Assembly: GCF_001012815.1 (NCBI RefSeq)
Contig: NZ_JYJP01000041.1
Location: 25,004 to 89,003, forward strand
Length of the DNA stretch: 64,000 nt
Reading direction: 5' to 3'
Source: Vibrio mexicanus
GTDB taxonomy: Bacteria > Pseudomonadota > Gammaproteobacteria > Enterobacterales > Vibrionaceae
A model generated the notes under the pieces. It had not been told where the DNA came from. It saw only the letters and a program-made list of their open reading frames with translations, and made no database searches. A program made the position numbers and the translations under genes. Below are positions 1-9,800 of the stretch, piece by piece (positions within the stretch are counted from its first letter, which is position 1; every line of letters begins with the position of its first letter).

Positions 1-836
1 CTGTCTCTGATATTTCGAAATGAGGTGTGCTCTTCTTTTAATTTTCGTTGGAGGGTTCGAACAGAGTAGTTGAGTAGATCGGCAGCCAGCTCAATCGTCA
101 AAGAATGTTCTTTTACATATGGCAATAACACCTCAAATACACTGTCGGTAAAGCTCGTATGCCATTCAATCAGTTGAGGCTTAGGGGCAAGCACTTTGCT
201 TGAGATGAATATCGGCGTTCTGAGAACCTCATCAGGGATGAGCACACTGGCGCAATCGTGTTCTACATACAGTTGGCAAGATTTGGGTACAACCGCTTCG
301 ATGATTTCGGTGGTTTTGCTCTGAACCTTAATCTGTGTCGGTTGCCACCGTTGATGGGTAAGTAAGCTCACCAGCTCGATGATGTATATGATGGCGAATG
401 TTTCACTCCAAACGAATTTACCTGAATCTTCGTAGTCAGCGTAGCGGCAAAACCAGTTCTGACCATACTCTTGCTTCAGGATAACGCGACTGCCTGGTGA
501 ATCATTGGAGAAGATTGTATTGATATTGAGAAGAGCATCGCCAATGGTTTCGTAGCACTGGAACTGGATCAAAACTTGCGGAATGATTCGTTGACGAAAT
601 GCTAACGCGAGTAAATCAGTGAAACGAGCAGTCCCCAATTGCGACGAAGTGAGGTAGATGAGGCGTTTAACTGACTCTGAAGGTACAAAGTCATTAGCGT
701 TGGAAAACAGGTCGGAGGGCAGTCCGGCTTCTTCAAGAACTGACTGAACATTCAATCCATAGTCTGAAAACACTTCTACCAATACTTTGGCATAGCGAGT
801 CTGTACTACGGGGACTTGAAATGGACTGGTTGTCAT
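1..836 (-). CDS. AraC-family transcriptional regulator (3' end outside window)
   Basis: Reading leftwards from an ATG at 836, the frame stays open for 278 codons and runs off the left edge. The first ~200 residues look like the ligand-binding N-terminal domain of OruR/ArgR-type AraC regulators (Arabinose_bd class). The last visible residues (SVRTLQRKLKEEHTSF) are the first helix-turn-helix of an AraC DNA-binding domain, so about 60 residues are missing. It is divergent from the HlyD/DUF2955 membrane operon starting at 1020, which is the obvious candidate target (inference). The effector is unknown. Confidence 0.85.
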   Translation of the reverse strand, partial: MTTSPFQVPVVQTRYAKVLVEVFSDYGLNVQSVLEEAGLPSDLFSNANDFVPSESVKRLIYLTSSQLGTARFTDLLALAFRQRIIPQVLIQFQCYETIGDALLNINTIFSNDSPGSRVILKQEYGQNWFCRYADYEDSGKFVWSETFAIIYIIELVSLLTHQRWQPTQIKVQSKTTEIIEAVVPKSCQLYVEHDCASVLIPDEVLRTPIFISSKVLAPKPQLIEWHTSFTDSVFEVLLPYVKEHSLTIELAADLLNYSVRTLQRKLKEEHTSFRNIRD

Positions 837-1019
837 GGTTACGCCACTCCTTGCGCTTAGAATTTCATATCTCGAACAAAACGTTATCGCGAAAGTTCAA
901 CACGCCCTAGAATTTGAAGAATATTTTTAGTAAATCTAACGCTAATTCCTTGAGTTATCCATGAAAATGCATATTTTTAACGTATAAATAAGTTATGAGT
1001 GATTATAGAAGGACCTCAA

Positions 1020-2156
1020 ATGGCAGATAACACCAACACTGAAGTAGAAACCTCAGTTGAGCCCACTAAGGACGAGACACAAAAAACGACGGCAAAACAG
1101 GATAAAGTAAGAAAGGTCACTAATTACTTACTTATGTTTGTGGTTGGTATGTTGCTGTTTAGCATTGTTGCCGACCGTATTATTCCGATCACCGATACCG
1201 CTCGTGTTAAGGGTTACATCGTACCTATCAAACCTGAAGTCTCGGGCAAAGTTCTTGATATTGTCGTCCAACCTAACCAGCTGGTTCAGCAAGGGCAGGT
1301 TTTAGCCATTCTTGATCAGTCGGATTTTAAAATTGCAGTGGCTCAAGCCGAGCAAAACCTAGAGATTGCGGGTCAGAATGTCGGTGCTCAGACCGCAAAT
1401 ATCGCGGCGTCTCAAGCGAAACTGACTTCAGCAATGGTTGAGCAGCAAAACACGCAAGTTCAAGCCAACCGTATTTTAGCGATGGCTGAGAAAGGGGTGG
1501 TGTCGAAATCAGACGCGGATGAAGCAAGAGCGAAGCTTGCTACAGCGAAAGCGGCGGTGGTTAACGCGCAAGCAGACCTAGAACGCACCAAGCAGCAGTT
1601 AGGTAAAGAGGGGCAAGAGAATAGCCAAGTTAAAGCGGCCCTTTTGGCGCTAGAGCAAGCACAGTTAAACCTAGAACGCACAGAGATTAAAGCACCAAGT
1701 GTGGGTGGTGTATCTAACTTTAGTCTTTCGGAAGGGTTTTATGCATCAGCAGGCCAGCCTTTGATGACATTCGTATCGACAGATGATATTTGGATTGAAG
1801 CGTATTATCGTGAAAATAGCTTAGGCAATATTCAAGTGGGCGACAAAGTAGAAGTCGCTTTAGATTTTGCGCCGGGTAAAGTGGTTAGCGGAACGGTGAC
1901 CAGTATCGATTGGGGTGTCGACTGGGGGCAGAATGACCAAGCCGGTAAGCTCGCCCAAGCCACTCAAAAAACAGGTTGGTTAAGGCAAACTCAGATGCTA
2001 CCAATCACAATTGAATTTGAACGAGATGAAGTATCAAGCCTACTGCGTGTTGGTGGCCAAGCTGACGTAATTGTCTACGCGAAAGAAAACTCAATTTTCA
2101 ACGCGATTGGTTGGGTTTGGATCCGCTTTATTAGTTTGTTGTCTTATGTCCGATAA
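1020..2156 (+). CDS. HlyD-family membrane fusion protein
   Basis: A 378-residue periplasmic adaptor of the HlyD/EmrA type. It has a charged cytoplasmic N-terminus, one membrane span near residues 35-54, a first lipoyl half (GKVLDIVVQPNQLVQQG), a long alpha-helical hairpin rich in Ala/Gln, the second lipoyl half (RTEIKAPSVGGVSN), and a beta-barrel domain. I chose the ATG at 1020 because AGAAGGA lies just upstream; a GTG at 999 would add seven residues that overlap this ribosome site. It overlaps the next gene by 11 bp, which indicates translational coupling. Such adaptors bridge an inner-membrane transporter to an outer-membrane channel; here the partner is presumably the DUF2955 protein. Confidence 0.9.
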   Translation: MADNTNTEVETSVEPTKDETQKTTAKQDKVRKVTNYLLMFVVGMLLFSIVADRIIPITDTARVKGYIVPIKPEVSGKVLDIVVQPNQLVQQGQVLAILDQSDFKIAVAQAEQNLEIAGQNVGAQTANIAASQAKLTSAMVEQQNTQVQANRILAMAEKGVVSKSDADEARAKLATAKAAVVNAQADLERTKQQLGKEGQENSQVKAALLALEQAQLNLERTEIKAPSVGGVSNFSLSEGFYASAGQPLMTFVSTDDIWIEAYYRENSLGNIQVGDKVEVALDFAPGKVVSGTVTSIDWGVDWGQNDQAGKLAQATQKTGWLRQTQMLPITIEFERDEVSSLLRVGGQADVIVYAKENSIFNAIGWVWIRFISLLSYVR

Positions 2157-3165
2157 TTCAGTGAATGTACCCGACGCACATGCACAGACAAGAATACTGC
2201 GATTTACGCTAGGTGTAACAATTGCAGTGTTGCTTGCGGCATGGATAAATTGGCCTCTTGCCTTTGTTGGTCCCGTTTTTACCGCTAAGTTCCTGATAGA
2301 TAAACCGTCGCTGCATAAAGAGACGGTTTACGAGTTGCTATTGGCATTGGTAGTCACCATGTTACTCGGCTTGCTACTTACTGGTGGTATAACCCAATAT
2401 CCCATTCCCCTTTTATGCCTAGTGGGGCTTGCAATGTTGTGGGGCTATTACCTATTTAGCGATCCGAAGTGGAATTTGTTCGCAACCATCTTGTTGATTG
2501 CCGTTTTGATGCTGCCGTTTATGGGGATATCTAATCCTGGGATGTCGGTATACTTAGCGTTAGGCCTAGCCGTTTCAGGTGTGGTGGCAGTGACGATTTT
2601 CTCTATTGTGCACATCTATTTACCTGAGCCTGATGCCGAGTTTTCGGGATTTGCTGAACCGATGATCAGTAAGCAAGAGCGTTGGTATGCGGCTTTTCGT
2701 GCCATGTTGATATCATTCCCTGTGGTTTGCTTCTTTTTTGTATTCCAGATCTCAGAAGCTTTGCTCACCATGATGTTCATCGCACTGTTGTCCCTGATGA
2801 TTACCGCAGAGAAATCGGTAAAGTTGAGTGCATTTTTACTTTTTAGTAATGGGCTTGGTGGGTTATTAGCGATCGCGTCATTTAGTATTTTGTCCATTGT
2901 GCCGAATATATTCTTCTATTCGTTGTTTATTGGTTTAATGGCCATTTGGATCGGCAAAAAGATTTATACCATTCCTGCTAAAGCCCCAATATACGCGACG
3001 GCCTTTAGCACGTTGTTGGTATTAGTCGGCAGTACCTTGTTGAGCTCGGGTGAGATCGACAGCAGTACCTTTATTCGACTGTTTCAATTGTTCCTCATAG
3101 GAGTCTATATGATTTTGGCTTCGCTCTTTTTGGAAACGAGAACTTGGGCGTTTCTTAAAAACTAG
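2146..3165 (+). CDS. DUF2955 multi-pass membrane protein, probable efflux partner
   Basis: A 339-residue integral membrane protein with two blocks of closely spaced hydrophobic helices separated by a soluble stretch (around PEPDAEFSGFAEPM). This layout recalls the aromatic-acid exporter / FUSC superfamily. It matches what I know as DUF2955, a family usually found next to HlyD-type adaptors. The start is the ATG inside the end of the preceding gene. Substrate unknown; the pairing with an adaptor suggests export of a small, possibly organic-acid, compound (inference). Confidence 0.8.
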   Translation: MSDNSVNVPDAHAQTRILRFTLGVTIAVLLAAWINWPLAFVGPVFTAKFLIDKPSLHKETVYELLLALVVTMLLGLLLTGGITQYPIPLLCLVGLAMLWGYYLFSDPKWNLFATILLIAVLMLPFMGISNPGMSVYLALGLAVSGVVAVTIFSIVHIYLPEPDAEFSGFAEPMISKQERWYAAFRAMLISFPVVCFFFVFQISEALLTMMFIALLSLMITAEKSVKLSAFLLFSNGLGGLLAIASFSILSIVPNIFFYSLFIGLMAIWIGKKIYTIPAKAPIYATAFSTLLVLVGSTLLSSGEIDSSTFIRLFQLFLIGVYMILASLFLETRTWAFLKN

Positions 3166-3219
3166 TTTATTAATAATTAGTTTCTCAAAAATCACAGTAT
3201 TCATGTACAAGGATGTGTA

Positions 3220-4283
3220 ATGAAAATAAACAGCGAGTTCTCAAATCATGCGATAGATGCCGCCATTAAGATCTTCGCCGTTGGTGTTTTGGTATTTTGG
3301 TGCTTTTCCATTCTAAAACCTTTTATTCTTTTAGTGATTTGGGGAGCGATCATTGCGACAGCGCTCTATCCCGTTGCCGTGGCGATACACGCTAGAACGG
3401 GAATGTCTAAAAAGAAAGCCAGCACTTTATTGAGTGTGATTGGGGTATTGCTGCTTCTCGGTCCGCTCATTGCGCTGTCTTCAGGTATCTACACCAGTAC
3501 AACCGAGGTGGTGACAGGCCTTCAAGAGGGAAGCATCTCCCTGCCTAAGCCAAAAGCTTCGTTGCAGGAAATTCCATTTATCGGCGAAAAACTCTATGCC
3601 GCAATGGTTTATGCTTCGGCGAATATTGAAGGTGCCTTGTTGAAGTATTCTGAAGAGATCAAACTGTTTGTTGGTAAAGCAGCAGCGGTGATTGGCTCTG
3701 TCGGTGGTGGATTTGTACAGTTCATTATCTCGACCATGATTGCGGGTGCATTTATGGCAAATGCGGACAAATGCCAAGCGGGCGCTATTATGCTGGCAGG
3801 TCGTCTAACCGGTGAGAAGGGCGAAGACTAGTGAAGTTGTCCAAAGTGACGGTTCGCAGCGTGACTCAAGGAGTTATCGGTGTGGCGGTGATTCAATCGA
3901 CCATGTCTGCCTTAGGATTAGTGATTGCTGGTGTACCGGGAGCACCATTTTGGGCGTTGGCAGTATTGCTTGTTGCAATCATTCAATTGCCACCCATTTT
4001 AGCGTTGCTACCCGCAATCATATACATGTTTAGTGTTGAATCGACAGTTGCGGCAAGCTTGTTCTTAGTCTGGTGTATTATCGTGAGTGGTAGTGATGCC
4101 ATATTAAAACCTATGCTTCTAAGCCGTGGCTCAGACATCCCAATGCTGGTTATTTTGCTAGGTGCGCTTGGCGGCATGGCAATGTCAGGCATTGTGGGGC
4201 TGTTTGTGGGAGCGGTAGTGCTGAGTCTGACGTATCAGTTGCTCGTGGCGTGGTTAGAACATGAACAAAGTCAGGATGCGTAA
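3220..4283 (+). pseudogene. AI-2E family permease, frameshifted by one lost base
   Basis: Two adjacent frames (3220-3831 and 3831-4283) together make one 354-residue member of the AI-2E/PerM permease family (PF01594), close to E. coli YdiK in size. The break is at GAAGACTAG near 3827-3831. Restoring one A gives codons for E-E-L-V-K-L, removes the stop, and joins the halves with no other change (1064+1 bases is divisible by three). The family comprises polytopic transporters, some reported as Na+/H+ antiporters; the AI-2 link is historical. A ribosome site (AAGGATG) precedes the ATG. Probably a sequencing indel rather than decay, since both halves are otherwise conserved. Confidence 0.85.
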
Positions 4284-4943
4284 ATGAAAACGGTGACGGG
4301 CGAAGACAACTTTTACTTCTTGTTTGTCGCCCTTTTGCTGCTGTTCTTCGGTTGCGCAGCCATGCAGCAGTTTTATCCAGAAGGGCAGCAAACCATATTG
4401 GGCTTGTTGATTGTGACTCTGTCACTATCCATTGCGGGTATTCGTAGGCAGAAGAAGATTTATCGCTCGTGGTATGGGCTACTGCTTGTCACTGCCGCGG
4501 TGTCAGGTGTTATTTCTCTTATTGAAGATTTTGATTTTACTATTGTAACGTTGGCTTCCTTGTTGGCATTTTTCGTCTCTAGGATTTATTCAGCTTTAAA
4601 ACAAGTGGTATTGTCGAAGACAATAAGCGGGAATCATATTGTAGGGTCCATCTGTATTTACCTATTGATGGGGTTAAGCTGGGCGACACTGTATCTGCTG
4701 ATACTGGAAATTTTTCCACAAGCCTTCAATGGCCTTGAGCCTCTACCTTGGTTAAATAATCTATTTAATGCGCTTTATTTTAGCTTCATTACTTTGACGA
4801 CCGTGGGTTATGGAGATATTTCACCGACGCTTCCAATAGCGCAATTTTTCGTTTTCTTGGAATCGATCATTGGCAGCTTCTATTTAGCCATCATGGTCGC
4901 AAGCCTAGTGAGCATGCGCCTTGCCCAATCGGAGCGAGCCTAA
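4284..4943 (+). CDS. Potassium channel protein (two-TM ion channel domain)
   Basis: A 219-residue membrane protein. The C-terminal third carries the selectivity-filter signature TLTTVGYGDISP between a pore helix and a last membrane helix, as in Ion_trans_2 channels. The N-terminal ~110 residues hold four or five hydrophobic segments, so it may be a small voltage-gated-like channel lacking an obvious charged S4. No RCK/TrkA-N domain is fused. It starts directly after the permease stop codon and is last in the operon before a strong terminator. A K+ channel at the end of an efflux operon is unusual; charge compensation is one possibility (inference). Confidence 0.88.
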   Translation: MKTVTGEDNFYFLFVALLLLFFGCAAMQQFYPEGQQTILGLLIVTLSLSIAGIRRQKKIYRSWYGLLLVTAAVSGVISLIEDFDFTIVTLASLLAFFVSRIYSALKQVVLSKTISGNHIVGSICIYLLMGLSWATLYLLILEIFPQAFNGLEPLPWLNNLFNALYFSFITLTTVGYGDISPTLPIAQFFVFLESIIGSFYLAIMVASLVSMRLAQSERA

Positions 4944-4953
4944 AAAGTCGATC

Positions 4954-4985
4954 AAAAAAGCCCTGCTCTTTTCAGCAGGGCTTTT
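4954..4985. terminator. Bidirectional rho-independent terminator
   Basis: AAAAGCCCTGCT and AGCAGGGCTTTT form a perfect stem with a short loop, flanked by A and T runs on both sides. It sits between the end of the channel operon (+) and the convergent DUF3332 gene (-), so it can serve both. Confidence 0.9.
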
Positions 4986-5023
4986 CATTGCTAGTACTGT
5001 TTAGTTCCTAGGATATTAAGTTA

Positions 5024-5554
5024 TCAGGCTTTTTCTTGAGCGAGTCTCTCAAGCTCATCGATGGTGGTTTGCGCTACCAGTTCGCCATCCATGTAGTAGC
5101 TGACGTTCTCACCGTCTTTAATGCCTTTCAGCGTCGCTTGATCACCATTATCGTAAACAATGTTCATCTCAACTGTATTGTCGTCGAGTTGGACCATTTC
5201 GCCACTCTCAATAGTACGGTTGTTAGACAGTGGCGCATCGGTCAGACTTGGGTCTAACTCGTCATTCACTTTGAAGTGCGTGTCCGCTTCAGAATCAAAA
5301 ATGTGTGGAGAGCCAGAAAGCGGGTTTTTGCCAGTCCAGAACTCTAATGAGTTGAATACGACATAATCGGCTGCCGTAGTAATACCGTAGACCGGAGCTA
5401 ACAGGAAGTTCACACCTGCACGAGCATAGCGGTTGTCCACGACTTCTACGTTAAACTTCATCACTTTACCTGTGACAGCGTTGCTACCCACACAGCCAGT
5501 TAGCGCAGCAGCCATTAAAGAAAGTCCAATCAGTTTTACAGCGATCATTTTCAT
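5024..5554 (-). CDS. DUF3332 family lipoprotein
   Basis: A 176-residue lipoprotein: lipobox LTGC after a hydrophobic signal, with Cys about residue 21. It then has a conserved stretch (VNFLLAPVYGITTAADYVVFNSLEFWTGKNP region) typical of DUF3332, which is often seen in vibrios. Function unknown. AGGTAA precedes the chosen ATG at 5554; a second in-frame Met two codons later is possible. Monocistronic, convergent with the ion-channel operon. Confidence 0.82.
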   Translation of the reverse strand: MKMIAVKLIGLSLMAAALTGCVGSNAVTGKVMKFNVEVVDNRYARAGVNFLLAPVYGITTAADYVVFNSLEFWTGKNPLSGSPHIFDSEADTHFKVNDELDPSLTDAPLSNNRTIESGEMVQLDDNTVEMNIVYDNGDQATLKGIKDGENVSYYMDGELVAQTTIDELERLAQEKA

Positions 5555-5802
5555 TTCATTACCTGTTTCATTGTGGTTTTGGGAACGGGGCGAAGTATGC
5601 AGCTTTCCTAAAATTGAGAATTACCTTTTTACGCCACTGTGTGAAAAAGCAATTTGAACGATTGGACGTGTTCGATGTGAAGGGGATCAAGCTATCAATT
5701 TCACACGATCAGTTTTCGTAAAAAAGTAGGTACTCAGTGGAGGCATTGAAACCTATGTCTTACACTTTTTTTATCAATTTCATTTATTTGAGTGATGGCT
5801 GA

Positions 5803-6828
5803 ATGAGTTCAAAACCGACGGTACTGGTTGTCGATGACACCCCAAGTAACCTAGATGTATTAACGGGTATTTTGCAAAATGACTATCAAGTCAAAGTGGC
5901 GATAAATGGACACATCGCGTTAAAAATCGCAACTATACAACCTCAACCCGACATAATTCTTCTCGATATCATGATGCCAGACATCGATGGCTATCAAGTT
6001 TGCGAAACATTGAAATCTCAGCCAAACACGGCGCACATTCCGATCATCTTTGTAACTGCGAAAATTGCTCCCGAGGATGAGGTAAAAGGGCTAGAACTTG
6101 GCGCGGTCGATTACTTAACTAAACCAATAACCCCGGCCATTGCGCTACAACGTGTTAAAACGCAGTTAGCTTTGTATGACCAACAACGCACCTTATATGA
6201 GAAGGTTAAAGAGCAAACCAGTGAGATAAACCAAGGTAAACTAGAAACGCTTCAGAGCCTAGGGCGAGCAGCAGAGTTCAAAGACAATGAAACTGGTATG
6301 CACGTGAAACGCATGAGTCACTATTGCTACATACTCGCGCGCTCAATGGGTTTTAATGAACAAGATGCGGAAACGCTCAGAGATGCCGCCCCAATGCACG
6401 ATGTGGGAAAGATTGGTATCCCCGACAAAGTGTTGCTAAAACCGGGAAAGCTCGATCAAGAAGAGTGGACGATCATGCAGCGCCATGTGGAGTATGGGGT
6501 GGAGATTTTAGGGCAGTTTAGTGACTCAAAACTCATGCGAATGGCGATTGAAGTCGCACAAAATCATCATGAGAAATGGGATGGATCGGGCTATCCCAAC
6601 GGCACCAGTGGTCAGGCTATTCCCCTCACAGCAAGAATTGCGGCGGTTGCAGATGTGTTTGATGCGTTAACCTCTGAGCGGCCATACAAAGCCGCGTGGG
6701 AGGTTGACAGGGCTGTAGGGCTTTTAGTTGAAGAAAAAGGCCAGCATTTTGACCCAGATGTGGTTGAACACTTTGAGAAAAATATTGACGAAATACTCGT
6801 CATAAAAGAGCGTTTCAAGGATGAATAG
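5803..6828 (+). CDS. Response regulator with HD-GYP domain (c-di-GMP phosphodiesterase)
   Basis: 341 residues, RpfG-like. An N-terminal receiver domain (phospho-acceptor in LLDIMMPDIDGY) is followed by a coiled linker and an HD-GYP domain with intact HDVGKIGIPD and HHEKWDGSGYPNG motifs. HD-GYP proteins hydrolyse cyclic di-GMP. The gene overlaps the start of the giant hybrid kinase by 8 bp, so the two are very likely made together and form a signalling pair. Confidence 0.92.
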   Translation: MSSKPTVLVVDDTPSNLDVLTGILQNDYQVKVAINGHIALKIATIQPQPDIILLDIMMPDIDGYQVCETLKSQPNTAHIPIIFVTAKIAPEDEVKGLELGAVDYLTKPITPAIALQRVKTQLALYDQQRTLYEKVKEQTSEINQGKLETLQSLGRAAEFKDNETGMHVKRMSHYCYILARSMGFNEQDAETLRDAAPMHDVGKIGIPDKVLLKPGKLDQEEWTIMQRHVEYGVEILGQFSDSKLMRMAIEVAQNHHEKWDGSGYPNGTSGQAIPLTARIAAVADVFDALTSERPYKAAWEVDRAVGLLVEEKGQHFDPDVVEHFEKNIDEILVIKERFKDE

Positions 6829-9800
6829 ATCACACGTATTCTACCATTGCAATCAGACAACCCGTCGTTTGGCTCTTCAATTTTGGCTTGTCTTAGTCGG
6901 AGCCTGTCTTTCTTTTTATTCGGCCGCACAAAGTGGGGCCACTGAAGTTCAAAACTGGCTTAATCGAGGGCAGACGATCACGTTCGTGGTTCTTGATAAC
7001 CATTACCCCTATTCATTTATTAATGAACAAGGGCAGGTTGATGGGGTCATCAAGGGCTATACACAGGACTTGATTGAACGGTATGGCGTATCGGTTGATT
7101 TTCATATTGTTTCTTCTCCTTCCGAAGCAAAGAAGGCACTTCGCGAAGGCATTGTCGACGTGTTTCCCTTTGCCCAAGTTCCAGAGAAAGTGGGTACGGT
7201 TTTAATCTCTTCTAAGCCTTACTTTCCTTATCAATCAGGAATCGCTTTTACCAAAGATAAGCTTTCCAATGGTGTAACCAGTAAGAGCGAAGGTACGAAA
7301 GTAGGTACAGTGAAAGGCTCGCTGAATTTAGAGCTTGCAGGGATTCAGCTTACGCGAATCAAAGGTATCGAGTTTAACTCAACTCTCGAAGCGCTAGAAG
7401 CATTGGAAAGGCAAGAAATTGATGGTGTTTTATCTGAACCTATTTCAATGATCACGCTAGCAAATCGTATTGGGATTGATGATCTGTCTGTTATATATGG
7501 CTTGGAACACTGGCGAAGCACAAAAGCCAGCATGTTGGTTCGAAAAGAAGCCATTGAGTTATTGGCATTATTGAATAAACAAATATTGTCGTTCCCCGTT
7601 GAAAAGCATAATGAGTTGCAAAAGCGTTGGCTTTCTAGCTCGCCTTATCGTCCGTCATTAAAAGGGGTGTTCGGATTTGGTAACCCTCCTTATATGTACC
7701 CCAATAGCCCCGCGGTGGGTCTAGAGCACCATTTAATTCAAGCGGTTTTTGATGAGATGGGCTATCAAGTCGGTGATGTCTCAACGATGCCACCATCCGC
7801 TGCGAAAAAAGCGATGGATAAAAATGGATCAATTTCGTTTGTTTCGAGTATGCCAACGATAAGTAAGTCGAATTTCTTTGCCAGTGATCCATTGGTTGAA
7901 ATTGAATACATTCCCATTAGCCTAAAGCGACGTGCAATTAATTTGAGCAGTCGAGAACCACTCAAATTGGGAGCAATGGTTTATGAAGATAACTCTCCGA
8001 GTAAAACTGCCGTTTTGAGCTTGAAAGAATCCATCTCTGTAGAGAGTATTAGTAACTTTGACAGTATGGAGGAAGCCTTTAATCAATTGCGTTCGCAGGG
8101 CATAGATGCGTTTGTGATTGAAAAAAGAGTGCTGGACTGGTTCATCGCCAATACCAACTTTATTGAGCCTGATGAGCTACAGATGCATGATAAACACGCG
8201 TTGAGCTATCCCATCCGGGTTAAGTTTCGAGACAAGTTGATTCGAGACAAATTCAACCAAGTTTTATCAGGCAAAGACTTTAAGAAAGATCGCTACCAAT
8301 CCATCATCAATCAGCATGTTCAAATAGACCTCAGCCGAGTTTTACATTTATCCAAAGTGGTTGCCGATGTTGCTGCTTATTTCATTGTTAATGATCGCTT
8401 AAATGAGTTGCCTGAACTGTTCGACATGTTCGACCCAGAGGGTAAGCTGTCCGTCATAGAGCTGAGCTTAGACAATGACCCCTACGCAATAACCTCTTGG
8501 TATAGAGGAGAAAATAGAGGGCTGTATGAATCGCAGGTCAATCTTTCCAATAGTGGTCACGTAAAACATGTTGCATCGTATGTGACATCAACCGGGGTAG
8601 GTAAGGCTGGTAATCTAGATTTCTACTTTTCAATGGATAAGCTGATGGATAGCTATGTCTACTATCCGCCGGTAAACCGTTTTGCCCGCTTTGGTTCAGG
8701 TGCACTTAACTATATCCAAGAGGTTTATGAGGATAATGAGCTTACTGATGAGGTGTTAAATCTTGACCTTAGGGAGCAGAAGTGGGTGAAAGATCATACC
8801 GTCATCCGCTTGGGGGTCGACCCAGCAGCCTTGCCTTACGAGGCGATTACCTCTAAGGGTGAATACGTTGGTATGATTGGTGACTACGTTTCACTGATTA
8901 AAAAGAAGACGGGTTTAAACATTGAGGCACATATTGTGTCTAGTTGGTCTGAAACCGAAGCGCTTATTAAGAGTGAATCGCTGGACTTGATCTCAGCAGC
9001 GGTAGAAAACAAAAAAATAGGTGATCCCTATCAGCCAGCTAAAGCACTTTTTTCAGCCAGAATGGGTGTGGCGGGCAGAAGTGGCTTTTATGATCTGCAA
9101 ATCGAAGAAGCTCGAGGTAAAAAAATAGGGATACTAAGTGGTGCCTCCAATACCCCCTTTATTATGGAGCGTTATCCAAACATTGAGTGGGTGTTAATTG
9201 AGTCCACGGCCAGTGGCTTAGAACAAGTAGAATCAAAGAAGCTAGACGGTATGGTCGACACCATCACTGTCCTAAACTACTTGATTAATTCCTACGGTTA
9301 TACCGATATTTCGATATTAGAAAGGCTTAACTTTTATGTGTCGCCTACCTTTCATGTCACAAACCGTGAACCGGAACTTTTGGCAATCATTAATAAAGCC
9401 ATCAACCTGATTTCAACCGATGAGCATCGAAAAATTCGAGCCAAATGGTCTGCGCCAAGAGAGATTGAAACAGTTGACTATCAACTGGTTTACACCGTCT
9501 CGATTTTCTCTCTGGTGATATTGCTGCTCATATTTGTTTGGAACCGTCAGCTTAAAAAGCAAGTGGCAATTGCCACTAAGGCAACACAAGAACTAGAACA
9601 TGCGCAGCAACATCTTTATGGCATTTTAAATACCTCTCCTATTGCCGCGGCTCAGGTGATTAATGAGCAAATTGATTACATTAACGAAACCGCGCGCAAG
9701 TTGTTTCGGCTAGAAGATGTGGACGTAAAAAGCTTTGACATTACAACTATCTATCCTGACCCACAAGAAAGGGCGGACATCCATCAAGAGCTTAGCACCT

